Positions 1 through 7,763 of a stretch of DNA of 64,000 nucleotides are shown piece by piece. Every line of letters starts with the position of its first letter. The first letter of the stretch is position 1. The position numbers and the translations under genes were made by a program. Location of the stretch: positions 30,330 to 94,329 of the forward strand of contig JBFMDN010000016.1 in NCBI GenBank assembly GCA_040753915.1, in the 5' to 3' direction. This stretch comes from JBFMDN01 sp040753915 (GTDB lineage Bacteria > Desulfobacterota > Desulfomonilia > Desulfomonilales > Desulfomonilaceae). A model generated the notes under the pieces. It was not told the DNA's origin. It made no database searches and was given only the letters and a program-made list of their open reading frames with translations.

Positions 1-1
1 C

Positions 2-451
2 GAGGAGGCCAACGATCTGGCGCAGGAGATATTTACAGCCGCGTATCAAAACTTGAACAAGTTTAGAGGAGACGCAAAGTTCTCCACGTGGCTCTTTCAG
101 ATCGCGACCAATAGAGGGAAGAACAAATTCAAGTACCTGAAACGAAGAGGGTACTTTCTTAATAGAGGGCAGACCGACGACGATGATGACCGTGAAAGCG
201 GACGGGCTATCCCAGACGAAAGTATGAATCCGGAAGACATCCTCGCCAGCAAGCAACTTCAGAAGATCGTTCAGGACGTTATAGACGAGCTGGAGCCGGA
301 TCATAAGGAAATAGTGATCTTGCGTGACATAGAGGGATTCTCATACGAAGAGATAGCTCGAATCCTCAATCTACCAGAGGGAACCACAAAATCTCGCCTT
401 CACCGGGCGCGGATGGTTGTCAAAGATAAGCTAAAGAAGGTCCTGTCATGA
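2..451 (+). CDS. ECF-type RNA polymerase sigma factor (5' end outside window)
   Basis: Sigma-70 family protein of the ECF group, which directs RNA polymerase to a stress or envelope regulon. The reading frame is open from base 2, and the residues before the first possible internal start (EEANDLAQEIFTAAYQNL) are typical sigma region 2, so the true start lies upstream of the window. Region 2.2-2.4 continues with FRGDAKFSTWLFQIATN. Region 4 lies near the C-terminus (LEPDHKEIVILRDIEGFSYEEIARILNLPEGTTKSRLHRAR), a normal helix-turn-helix. The stop codon overlaps the next gene's start (ATGA), so the pair is co-translated with its probable anti-sigma factor. The regulon cannot be read from the sequence. 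Confidence 0.93.
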   Translation, partial: EEANDLAQEIFTAAYQNLNKFRGDAKFSTWLFQIATNRGKNKFKYLKRRGYFLNRGQTDDDDDRESGRAIPDESMNPEDILASKQLQKIVQDVIDELEPDHKEIVILRDIEGFSYEEIARILNLPEGTTKSRLHRARMVVKDKLKKVLS

Positions 452-1365
452 AGGAATGCGAGCGCATTGGTGAGTTGTTCGGTGAGTTTCATGACCGTTG
501 TCTCGATGACGGAAGCGAGAAACTCATGCGTGACCACTTCCTTACCTGCACCCCGTGCCGTGAGGATTTCAAATGGTACGGCTTCACCGTGCAGGCTCTT
601 GCAAGTCTCGAGGAAGTTTCTCCTCCGAGGGATTTCGTCGCCCAATTGAACCGGAGGCTCGACGGAGCCTATGTTACGCCGCCTTCTCTCCTTTCTTCAT
701 ACCTGGAGTCTGTGAGAAATTTCTTCGCCACCTCTCCTTATTTGCCTCTTCCTGTAGGTCTTGCAACACTAGCTCTTGTGGTGGTGGTAGGCTTTGCGGT
801 CTACGATCACACAGGGGGAGAATATGTCCAGCCCGTGTCGGTGCTCCAGGCGCATCAAGAGACGCCTCCGGGCACCATGACCGCGGCAGGAGATGCCAAG
901 GTCGTCCGGTCCCTAGAGTCGTCTCCCAGCCAGCCGCTTTATTCCCCCCCCAATTCCTCGTTTGCCTCCCCGGCCCTCAACGTTCCCCGACAGTTTGTTG
1001 CTAACCCAAAATCTCTCACGGGAGGAATCGCCGTGGGGAACCAACGATTCGCTACGGTTGCAGAGCGCATAGGAGGAGATAACCTCACGGTCGAGGCTAC
1101 GAGTATCGACCGGGCAATCGAATCCGTTAAGAAGATTCTCCCTGATATGCGGGGAACCGTCATAGAGGAGAAATCGCCAGGCAGAGTGGGGGAAAGGGTC
1201 CTCGGTGTAGTCATTCCGCGCGGCGCATTTAGTAATCTCACCACAGAGCTCATCAATCATGGCGCCGTCGCTGTGGGGCTCAGGCCGGAAGCTGATGTGC
1301 CTGCCCCATCGAATTCCGAGGCGGGTAACGTCATGCTCTATATTCATTTCGTACAAACACAATAG
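448..1365 (+). CDS. Zinc-finger transmembrane anti-sigma factor
   Basis: Probable anti-sigma factor for the upstream ECF sigma, which it overlaps by 4 bases. The N-terminus carries the zf-HC2 zinc-binding signature: a Cys near residue 4, His15, then HFLTCTPC (H-x3-C-x2-C) around residues 30-37. One hydrophobic segment (about residues 98-119, LPVGLATLALVVVVGFAVYD) would span the inner membrane. A roughly 190-residue periplasmic part follows, whose end (about residues 210-300) looks like a compact alpha/beta sensor domain. By family knowledge the cytoplasmic zinc finger sequesters the sigma factor and the outer domain transmits an envelope signal. The inducing signal is unknown. Confidence 0.82.
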   Translation: MKECERIGELFGEFHDRCLDDGSEKLMRDHFLTCTPCREDFKWYGFTVQALASLEEVSPPRDFVAQLNRRLDGAYVTPPSLLSSYLESVRNFFATSPYLPLPVGLATLALVVVVGFAVYDHTGGEYVQPVSVLQAHQETPPGTMTAAGDAKVVRSLESSPSQPLYSPPNSSFASPALNVPRQFVANPKSLTGGIAVGNQRFATVAERIGGDNLTVEATSIDRAIESVKKILPDMRGTVIEEKSPGRVGERVLGVVIPRGAFSNLTTELINHGAVAVGLRPEADVPAPSNSEAGNVMLYIHFVQTQ

Positions 1366-1503
1366 CACAAAGTTCTCCCCGTTGGCGGACGTTGCAGAAA
1401 CACCCCCCCGGGAGTGGTGTTTGAGCGTCCTGCTATCGCTCGTCCGCCTGGATCCCGGGCAGCGAGTTTCGGACGAGAAACGCGAGCTGAAAGGACAAGT
1501 CGT

Positions 1504-2577
1504 TTGAAGCTGGGTATTGTCGGGCTTCCAGGGAGTGGAAAGAGTACGGTCTTTAGAGCGTTGACCGGAGGTGCTGAGAATGCCGACCGAAAAGGCCATG
1601 ACGATCCCCGGCTCGGCGTGGTAAAAGTAGAAGATCCTCGACTCGATGCCCTCGTAGCGTATCAGAACCCAAAAAAGGTGACGCCGGTAACTGTCCACTA
1701 TCTCGACATTGCCGGAATAACAGGTGAGGCAAAGACGGGACGCACCATAGGTGACCGGGTGCTTGCCCATATGCGCCCCCTTGACGCGCTTGTGCACTGC
1801 GTTCGATTTTTCGAATCCCCCTCCCTTGGTCCTTCTCAGCCCATCGCGGAATTCCGTTCGGTCGAAGAGGAGATGATTCTTACTGATTTGGCGTCGGTCG
1901 AGAAGCGATTAGAAAGGGCGGAAAAGGATTACCGCAAGGGAAAGAAAGATCTCGCCGAGGAGCTCGAGCTCCTCACCGAAGCGCGAGCGTTGCTGGATCA
2001 AGGAAGCCCACTTCGCCTGAGACCTGAGCTCACTGAATCGGAAAAACTGAAAGGATTCGCGTTTCTCTCCGCCAAGCCCGAATTGGTGCTCGTAAACGCC
2101 GGAGATGACAAACCCCCTGCGCAGGTAAGAGATATCGTGTCTCAACTGAGATTTCAGATTGAGGGCCAGGCACGGATCGATGTGGACTGGCTGTACGCCG
2201 ACACGGAAGCGGAGATGGCACGGTTGACCCCGGAAGAAGCAGAAGAATTTCTGGCGGAAATGGAGCTTGAGGAAGGAGCGAAGCAGCGGATAATCAAGAC
2301 GTCCTTTCGACTGCTTGGCCTCATCGTATTCTTCACCGTGGGAGAACCGGAGGTTCGAGCGTGGCCGTTGCGCGAAGGCTTGACCGCCCTCAAGGCAGCG
2401 GGGACCGTGCATTCCGATATGGAACGGGGCTTCATCAGGGCTGAAGTGGTCTCATTCGAGGACTTCGAGAAGGCCGGCACCATGCACGCGTTGCACAAAG
2501 CAGGCAAGATGAGACTTGAGGGGAAAGACTACGTGGTGAAGGATGGAGACATCGTTCTGTTTCGGTTCAACGTGTGA
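1504..2577 (+). CDS. YchF/Obg-like GTP-binding protein (DUF933/TGS C-terminus)
   Basis: Translation factor-like P-loop NTPase of the YchF (Obg) family, 357 aa against about 363 for E. coli YchF. The P-loop is GLPGSGKST and the switch region holds YLDIAGI. A coiled-coil-like insertion lies around residues 130-180. The C-terminus has the family's TGS/DUF933 end (AGKMRLEGKDYVVKDGDIVLFRFNV). The start is set at TTG 1504 because AAGGA sits eight bases upstream and the residues before it have no family counterpart; an ATG-free extension to 1414 is possible. The P-loop reads GSGKS where YchF proper has NVGKS, so this is probably a paralogous subfamily rather than the ribosome-bound YchF itself. Confidence 0.85.
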   Translation: MKLGIVGLPGSGKSTVFRALTGGAENADRKGHDDPRLGVVKVEDPRLDALVAYQNPKKVTPVTVHYLDIAGITGEAKTGRTIGDRVLAHMRPLDALVHCVRFFESPSLGPSQPIAEFRSVEEEMILTDLASVEKRLERAEKDYRKGKKDLAEELELLTEARALLDQGSPLRLRPELTESEKLKGFAFLSAKPELVLVNAGDDKPPAQVRDIVSQLRFQIEGQARIDVDWLYADTEAEMARLTPEEAEEFLAEMELEEGAKQRIIKTSFRLLGLIVFFTVGEPEVRAWPLREGLTALKAAGTVHSDMERGFIRAEVVSFEDFEKAGTMHALHKAGKMRLEGKDYVVKDGDIVLFRFNV

Positions 2578-2776
2578 GCCGAGCGATGTCAGGAAGGATC
2601 CTCCGTTTCTGCCGGGGGGTTGCCCGCGAAGGGCGCATAGTTACCGCATTTCATAGCTAATAAGTGTTTTTTATTGATTTTTTGGTGTGCTTGCGCTATG
2701 GTGAGCCATTCCGAACACATGAGATAGTTTTTTCTGTCCCGAATGAGCCAGTCGGGCGGAGGAGATTGTTCTTCCC

Positions 2777-4063
2777 ATGGATACATCGGTTAGGTTTCTC
2801 GGTGAAGCGAGAATCGACTCGCCCCTCAGCAGCGGCCCCTTCGTGGAAAATCACGAGCGGGTGTTGTATGACTTCTCCGCAGAAACGGTTGCCAACGAGA
2901 TTCGCGAAGGGAGGGAGCCGGTCTCGTTTCTCAAGGCTGGCCCTCGCCGCAAGATCTTTTTCGATCCCAGCAAGCTCAAGTGTGCTATCGTGACGTGTGG
3001 CGGACTGTGCCCGGGTCTGAACAACGTGATTCGATCTTTGGTCCTCACCCTTTATCACTCGTACGGGGTGACCAACATAATAGGCATCAGGTACGGACTC
3101 CAGGGATTCATTCCCCGGTATGGGCACCCCATCCAAGAGCTTACGAGGGACTGGGTCTCCGAGATCCATGAGCTCGGTGGTACTGTCCTATCTTCCTCCA
3201 GGGGTCCTCAAAACGTCGAGGAGATTGTCGACGCCCTGGAACGAATGAACGTGGGAATACTCTTCACCATAGGTGGCGACGGCACGTTCAGGGCAGCGGC
3301 GAAGATTGCGCAGGAAATACGTGAGCGCGGCTCAAGAATTGCCATCATTGGTATTCCGAAGACAATCGACAACGACATTCTCTTGTGCTCCCGGTCGTTT
3401 GGTTTTGAGACCGCTGTCAGCAGGGCAGCAGGAATTATTTCTTCAGCGCATGTTGAGGCAAACGGCGCCCCGAACGGAATCGGCCTCGTCAAGCTCATGG
3501 GCAGGCAATCGGGCTTCATTGCCGCGAGCGCCGCGCTGGGCAATAGCTACGCTAACTTCGTGCTGATACCGGAATCAGATTTCGATTTCGAGGGACCGCA
3601 CGGGTTGCTCGCTGTGCTCGAACAGCGTCTTCTCCGACGAAAGCATGCGGTGATCGTTGTGGCAGAGGGCGCGGGCCAGAAGTACTGCAACGTCAGCGGC
3701 ACGGACGAGTCGGGAAATGTGCGCCTCGGTGACATAGGTCTCCTCATGAAAGAGAGGATCAACGAGCACTTTCGTTCGATCGGGATGGAAATCAATCTCA
3801 AGTATTTCGATCCGAGCTACTACATTCGGTCCGTGCCTGCCACCCCTAACGATTCCGTGTTCTGCGCTTTTTTGGCGCAGAATGCCGTGCACGCTGGCAT
3901 GGCAGGGATGACGAACGTCATGGTGGCCATGTGGCATACGGATTTTGTGTACGTACCGATAAGGCTTGTGATAACAGGACGTAAACAGGTGGATCTCAAC
4001 GGGAGGTTGTGGCGCAGCGTGTTGGAGTCCACGGGGCAGCCCACGTTCAAGCCACATGAATAA
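2777..4063 (+). CDS. 6-phosphofructokinase (TP0108/plant-like group)
   Basis: Glycolytic phosphofructokinase, 428 aa, phosphorylating fructose 6-phosphate in the cytoplasm. The N-terminal nucleotide loop is VTCGGLCPGLNNVIRSLV. IGGDGTFRAA is the phosphate-donor loop, PKTIDND the catalytic loop (Asp is the base), and GLVKLMGRQSGFIA the substrate region. The Gly in GGDGT is the ATP-type residue while the Lys in PKTIDND is the pyrophosphate-type residue. This mixture is known from the long PFK group of spirochaetes, trypanosomes and plants, which are mostly ATP-dependent. The start at ATG 2777 has GGAGGAG upstream. Donor specificity cannot be settled by sequence alone. Confidence 0.92.
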   Translation: MDTSVRFLGEARIDSPLSSGPFVENHERVLYDFSAETVANEIREGREPVSFLKAGPRRKIFFDPSKLKCAIVTCGGLCPGLNNVIRSLVLTLYHSYGVTNIIGIRYGLQGFIPRYGHPIQELTRDWVSEIHELGGTVLSSSRGPQNVEEIVDALERMNVGILFTIGGDGTFRAAAKIAQEIRERGSRIAIIGIPKTIDNDILLCSRSFGFETAVSRAAGIISSAHVEANGAPNGIGLVKLMGRQSGFIAASAALGNSYANFVLIPESDFDFEGPHGLLAVLEQRLLRRKHAVIVVAEGAGQKYCNVSGTDESGNVRLGDIGLLMKERINEHFRSIGMEINLKYFDPSYYIRSVPATPNDSVFCAFLAQNAVHAGMAGMTNVMVAMWHTDFVYVPIRLVITGRKQVDLNGRLWRSVLESTGQPTFKPHE

Positions 4064-4075
4064 AAGATTGTCATG

Positions 4076-4095
4076 ACGGCAGAACATTCTGCCGT
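4076..4095 (+). terminator. Stem-loop after phosphofructokinase gene
   Basis: Perfect 8-bp inverted repeat (ACGGCAGA at 4076-4083, TCTGCCGT at 4088-4095) with a 4-base loop, beginning 13 bases after the stop codon. No T-run follows, so if it ends transcription it is not a canonical intrinsic terminator. It may instead protect the mRNA 3' end. Confidence 0.35.
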
Positions 4096-4112
4096 GCACG
4101 GTGTCAAAAACG

Positions 4113-4141
4113 TAGACCGTCAGTAAATTGTCATGTATGAT
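4113..4141 (+). promoter_or_regulatory. Candidate sigma-70 promoter for the 4162 gene
   Basis: TAGACC (4113-4118) and TATGAT (4136-4141) are separated by 17 bases, matching the -35 at 4 of 6 and the -10 at 5 of 6 positions. Transcription would start near 4148, just before the GGAGGT ribosome site at 4151, giving a very short leader. Read by eye only. Confidence 0.45.
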
Positions 4142-4161
4142 CCTAGTACCGGAGGTATGAC

Positions 4162-4488
4162 ATGAATAGGACGTTGTTAGTTCTCGTCGGTGCGTTGCTC
4201 GCGGTGTGCATAATCACCACATCGAGCCACGCAGGCCTGTTTGTGGCCACCGCCAAGAATCTTCGCGGAGCCATGTATCTGGGAGCCGGCCCGACCCCGC
4301 AACATGCGTCGGAACAGGCTCTGGTCAAGTGTTCGCAGGATTCTTTTGTTCCACCTTCATGCAGAGTGATATGCGTTCGGATGGAGGCGCCTCCGTGCCC
4401 GCCGCCCGCTCCAATGCGCAAGCCCATGAAGCTTTACAAGAAGAGCTCGTATCAGCCTGGCTACCCCATGGGCATGCCCAGACCCTGA
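4162..4488 (+). CDS. Small exported protein of unknown function
   Basis: 108 aa. Residues 1-24 form a clear Sec signal peptide (MNRTLLVLVGALLAVCIITTSSHA) with a predicted cut after SHA. The mature part is about 84 residues. Its middle (HASEQALVKCSQDSFVPPSCRVICVR) has three cysteines and resembles small secreted proteins with an ALxxC...C pattern. The end is rich in Pro, Met and basic residues (PMRKPMKLYKKSSYQ). A GGAGGT ribosome site lies 5-6 bases before the ATG and a separate promoter precedes it. I cannot assign a function; the location would be periplasm or surface. Confidence 0.72.
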   Translation: MNRTLLVLVGALLAVCIITTSSHAGLFVATAKNLRGAMYLGAGPTPQHASEQALVKCSQDSFVPPSCRVICVRMEAPPCPPPAPMRKPMKLYKKSSYQPGYPMGMPRP

Positions 4489-4508
4489 GGCTTGTCTTTG
4501 CATTTTTT

Positions 4509-4533
4509 CCCCCGGGTGACCGACACCCGGGGG
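4509..4533. terminator. GC-rich stem-loop between two small genes
   Basis: CCCCCGGGTG (4509-4518) and CACCCGGGGG (4524-4533) form a perfect 10-bp stem with a 5-base loop. A T6 run precedes the stem and only ATTT follows, so it fits a plus-strand terminator poorly. It could attenuate read-through from the 4162 gene into the 4550 gene or stabilise an mRNA end. Confidence 0.4.
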
Positions 4534-4549
4534 ATTTGGAGAACAAAAC

Positions 4550-5143
4550 ATGAGGGTGCTCAAAGCTCTCGGCCTGGGAGTGGTGTTTGCCCTCGCCTTC
4601 TTCGGCGCGCTCTTCATTGGGTTCAATCTCCTCAACGAGTCCCACGGAAGGGCAGTGGGTCCTTTCATGAGCGGCGTCACCGCTGTGGTGACCGAGAACA
4701 TGAAGAAGGACCTGATGAACACGCCTGACAAGCAACTCGAGCAAGACTCTCAGGCATTTTCCAAGAAGCTTTATCCTGTCCTCAAAGGTGCCGCTCTCGG
4801 GCAAGTGGATGCCTTTCTCAACGATCCCGAATCCGCGGAAATGCGAGAAAAGATGCGGAGCGCTGGAAAGGCGTTCTCCGAGCAGATTGTCGTCCCGTTC
4901 ATGGGAGGCCTCTCGGAAGGGTCAGCGGGCTTGGCCGGGCAAATGGATAGCAGCCTGGACAAAGTACGAGAGCTGGGCACGAAACATCAGGACCTCATTG
5001 ACTCGGTTACTTCAGGCCTCAAGGCACTCAAGGAACTCGCAGAGAAACATCCCCTCCCTCCGCTTCCCGGTGCGCCACCGGCCTTGCCTCAGTCTCCTCG
5101 ATCCACACCCGGGGTCCCTCCCCTCGATCAAGGTAGTCGTTAA
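4550..5143 (+). CDS. Membrane-anchored or exported protein of unknown function
   Basis: 197 aa. A hydrophobic N-terminus (about residues 5-25, ALGLGVVFALAFFGALFIGFNLL) works as a signal anchor or uncleaved signal. The rest is mostly predicted helix, with repeated charged heptad-like stretches (KKDLMNTPDKQLEQDSQAF; LDKVRELGTKHQDLIDSV). It ends in a Pro-rich tail (about residues 165-195). GGAG lies eight bases upstream of the ATG. No family is recognised. The layout, an N-terminal anchor, amphipathic helices and a Pro-rich end, suggests an envelope protein with its bulk in the periplasm. Confidence 0.7.
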   Translation: MRVLKALGLGVVFALAFFGALFIGFNLLNESHGRAVGPFMSGVTAVVTENMKKDLMNTPDKQLEQDSQAFSKKLYPVLKGAALGQVDAFLNDPESAEMREKMRSAGKAFSEQIVVPFMGGLSEGSAGLAGQMDSSLDKVRELGTKHQDLIDSVTSGLKALKELAEKHPLPPLPGAPPALPQSPRSTPGVPPLDQGSR

Positions 5144-5323
5144 CAAAGGGCTTTCCTGTGATCCTGTGGTTCGGGGGCTTTCACAAATTGGTGGCTCTCT
5201 CTTCCCGAGTGCTGTCTTCTTTACACGAGAACCCCTTTCGGGTAGGATGCGAGCCACATTGGATTTTTCCTGCCCGAGATGCGCAGCCGCGCGTGCCGAC
5301 ATTATGAAGGGAGAGAGAAGAAA

Positions 5324-6610
5324 ATGGATCACAAGAACCCGGCGACGGTGCAATACCCGTCTACTCAAACCCACGCTTCCGCACCGTACGCCATCTCCCG
5401 GAGGGAGTTTCTTCTCGGGACCGGCGCCGCCCTCTGCGCTCTCCTCTTTGACGTTTCGGCGGGAAGCTCTTCTGCCGGCCCCTCTGTGCGAGTGGGGGTC
5501 ATCCTCTCCGGGGACGCGGACGACGCCGCGGAGCTCGATTCTCTGATGGCGGGGTTCGAGCTGCTTGTCAAAGAGCAGAACGCGGGCATCTTGCAGCTTA
5601 CCAAGAAGAAGGCCGGGGCAAAGGATGAGAAAACCCTGGAGGCCCTGGTACGACTTCTTACCCACGAGGATCTCCACTTTCTCATCGCTCCGAATTCTCT
5701 GGCGGGGACCGAGAAGTGCATCCACGGACTTCCCGAGGAAAAGGCGATCCTGTTCGTCACCCATCCCTCGGTAAAGCTCGTGGCAGGTGAGATGTGCGCT
5801 CCGGGTGTATTCAGGCTGACACCGAACACGTACCAGTCGGCTCATCCCCTGGCTCCGTGGGCATTGAGCACTCTGGGGGGCAATGCTTTCCTTGCCGGCC
5901 TGAACGACGAGCGGGGAAATGAAGAGGCTGATTTCTTCGCATATGGCTTCGAGCGCGCAGGGGGGACCTTTGTAAATCGAATGATGGCCCCTTTCGAGTC
6001 AAAGGCTATTGCAGACGTAGTGAAAAAGATCGCGGAGGTCAAACCGGATGTGGTCTTTGCCTCGTTTCGGGGAGGCGCGGCTGCGATGTTCATCAAGCAG
6101 TACTCCGAGCTCATGGGCTCGGAAGCTCCCCCCCTTGTCGGTCCCGAATCCTTGGCCGCATATCCTCAGCCGGCCCAAGATCTTGGAAAGATGTGCCACG
6201 GAATCAAGACTCAAGGATTTCTCAAGGACCCGGTGGAATTTGCGTCAAGGGTGAAAAAGCGACTCGGCCTCAAGATTACGAGCGCGGAGAGGGCTGCCGA
6301 AGGCTACGATATTGCGCAGGTAATCCTGAAGGCCTGGGAGAAACAGGGGGAGTCGGAAAAAGGCAGAATTCCGGGTTTGACGAAAATTGTGGAAGAACTT
6401 CAGATCGAAGGCCCCAGGGGGAAAATCCGATTCGACAAGAACCACGATCCGATCCTCGAGACTCACGTGGCGCAGTGGGAATGGAGCGGAAAGGGTCTTC
6501 AGAGGACCGGCTTCAGAGATCTCGGAGTTTCCAGATCGGCCGACTTTGGCTGCGGAAAGGTTGGCTTCCCCTCAAAACCTGGTCAGGAAGAAGAGGGCGA
6601 CGAAGATTAA
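5324..6610 (+). CDS. Tat-exported periplasmic binding protein (Peripla_BP_6 type)
   Basis: 428 aa. The N-terminus holds a twin-arginine signal (SRREFLLGTGAALCALL, about residues 25-41), so the protein is probably exported folded. The mature part begins VRVGVILSGDADDAAELDSLMAGFEL and follows the type I periplasmic binding fold of branched-chain amino acid and amide receptors, with later segments PDVVFASFRGGAAAMFIKQYSELM and AAEGYDIAQVILKAWEKQG. The start at ATG 5324 has GGGAG upstream; an upstream in-frame start would add 15 residues that look non-coding. No permease or ATPase genes are adjacent, so the protein is either an orphan transporter receptor or a sensor component. The ligand is unknown. 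Confidence 0.82.
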   Translation: MDHKNPATVQYPSTQTHASAPYAISRREFLLGTGAALCALLFDVSAGSSSAGPSVRVGVILSGDADDAAELDSLMAGFELLVKEQNAGILQLTKKKAGAKDEKTLEALVRLLTHEDLHFLIAPNSLAGTEKCIHGLPEEKAILFVTHPSVKLVAGEMCAPGVFRLTPNTYQSAHPLAPWALSTLGGNAFLAGLNDERGNEEADFFAYGFERAGGTFVNRMMAPFESKAIADVVKKIAEVKPDVVFASFRGGAAAMFIKQYSELMGSEAPPLVGPESLAAYPQPAQDLGKMCHGIKTQGFLKDPVEFASRVKKRLGLKITSAERAAEGYDIAQVILKAWEKQGESEKGRIPGLTKIVEELQIEGPRGKIRFDKNHDPILETHVAQWEWSGKGLQRTGFRDLGVSRSADFGCGKVGFPSKPGQEEEGDED

Positions 6611-7045
6611 GGACGCCATTTCGAGGATACTGTCAGGTATTCGCGGCAACGCGGTTTACTGATTGCGATGGCAGACGCTAGGAATGGTGGCGAGGGCAAC
6701 ACCTTCAAGCAAGGGCGGGTTTGAACCCCGTCGCTACCGCCGGCATCTCGGCGCGAATGTCCCGTAGCGCTGGCGTCCCGCCGGCATTCTTATTTCCGAC
6801 TGGTTTTGCGGGACGGCCTCTGAAGCAAATAAACAACCGTATGTACCTGAACGTGTACCGAAGTTTTGCCAGTCAGTACGCCATGTCTTCGACACGCGGA
6901 AGGCTTGAGGGTTTTTAGACGTTGACAGAGTGAGTCGGACTTTGTTAACGTGCTTCCATTCCGGGCTGAGAATTCCATAGCGGTTGTCGCGGGTAGCAGT
7001 AGGCTTCCTGATGTGACCGCACTTTGTTGAAGTGAGGAGTGTAAT
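6611..7045. other. Gene-free stretch with a candidate promoter
   Basis: No convincing coding frame. It holds a short imperfect palindromic GC-rich patch near 6740-6790 and a candidate promoter at 6922-6951 serving the next gene. Nothing else is recognised. Confidence 0.5.
6922..6951 (+). promoter_or_regulatory. Candidate promoter for the Cys-pentad protein
   Basis: A perfect TTGACA -35 (6922-6927) and TAACGT (6946-6951) lie 18 bases apart. The -10 matches only at its three most conserved positions. The 5' leader would be about 88 bases. Confidence 0.38.
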
Positions 7046-7624
7046 ATGAATAGAGGAAATCTGACACGGGTTGTAGTGGTGTCCATGGCTCTGGTAGCCG
7101 TGTGGAGCACGGCAGTATTGGCTGGAGGCCCCGTGTGCCCCCCTCAAGGGTGTGGCCCGGCCTATTGTCCGCCGCCCGTGTGCATGCCTCCGGCATGTCC
7201 TCCGATCCCGTGCGCGCCAGCAATGTGTCCGCCACCTGCGTGTCCTCCCCGACCCTGCGGTCCGGAGCAGTGCAAGCCCAATCCCCTGGCGCAGATTTGT
7301 GAAGGAGCGTTCAGGCTTGTCACGGGAGTAATAGCCCTCCCCTTCAAGGTAGTCGATTGTATGGTGGACCAACTTGCCTGCAAGCCCAAGTGCGGATACG
7401 CACCGGCCCCATGTGCTCCAACTGTGGCCTGTGCCCCGCCGATATCCATACCACCGTACATTTTTGGACCGCCACCCATGAGTTACGGGATGGCACGTCC
7501 GCCGGCCGTAGGATTCGGCCAGCGTCCTCCGAGAAGAATGTCTCCCATGGCCCAGGGGAAAAAGCAGGTGGACATGAAGCTCATAGCGGACGCCAACGAA
7601 GGTTTCTTCGGGACGTACTGGTAA
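7046..7624 (+). CDS. Exported Cys/Pro-rich pentapeptide-repeat protein
   Basis: 192 aa of unknown function. Residues 1-26 are a Sec signal peptide. Straight after it, ten cysteines fall at exactly every fifth residue (31, 36, 41, 46, 51, 56, 61, 66, 71, 76), in units such as PPPVC, MPPAC, PPIPC and PPRPC. A second Cys/Pro region (KPKCGYAPAPCAPTVACAPP) follows a hydrophobic linker, and the tail is Pro/Gly/Met-rich, ending FFGTYW. GTGAGGAG precedes the ATG and a strong terminator follows the stop. The pattern suggests a rigid polyproline-like rod with regularly placed thiols, perhaps disulfide cross-linked or metal-binding at the cell surface. That is inference. Confidence 0.78.
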   Translation: MNRGNLTRVVVVSMALVAVWSTAVLAGGPVCPPQGCGPAYCPPPVCMPPACPPIPCAPAMCPPPACPPRPCGPEQCKPNPLAQICEGAFRLVTGVIALPFKVVDCMVDQLACKPKCGYAPAPCAPTVACAPPISIPPYIFGPPPMSYGMARPPAVGFGQRPPRRMSPMAQGKKQVDMKLIADANEGFFGTYW

Positions 7625-7664
7625 AAGCCCGGTGCCCAAATTGTGATGGATGGAATGTTCAAGG

Positions 7665-7692
7665 GGGATACCCATGGGGTATCCCTTTTTTT
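7665..7692 (+). terminator. Rho-independent terminator
   Basis: GGGATACCC (7665-7673) pairs with GGGTATCCC (7677-7685) around a 3-base loop and is followed at once by T7. It lies about 40 bases after the Cys-pentad gene's stop and closes that single-gene unit. Confidence 0.88.
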
Positions 7693-7763
7693 GTTTTATA
7701 CAGGGGGTCTCTTTACGAATAACCTGCCGGGGGGGGTCCTTGCGCCCAGGCAGACAAGTGCGC

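Noticed and set aside
913..1797. Long minus-strand frame across the anti-sigma and YchF-like genes
   Set aside because: Shadow of genes with clear families on the plus strand; no ribosome site or recognisable domain.
6769..6790. GCTGGCGTCCCGCCGGC-like patch as a dispersed repeat
   Set aside because: It resembles short repeats seen in many environmental genomes, but there is no second copy in this window to support it.
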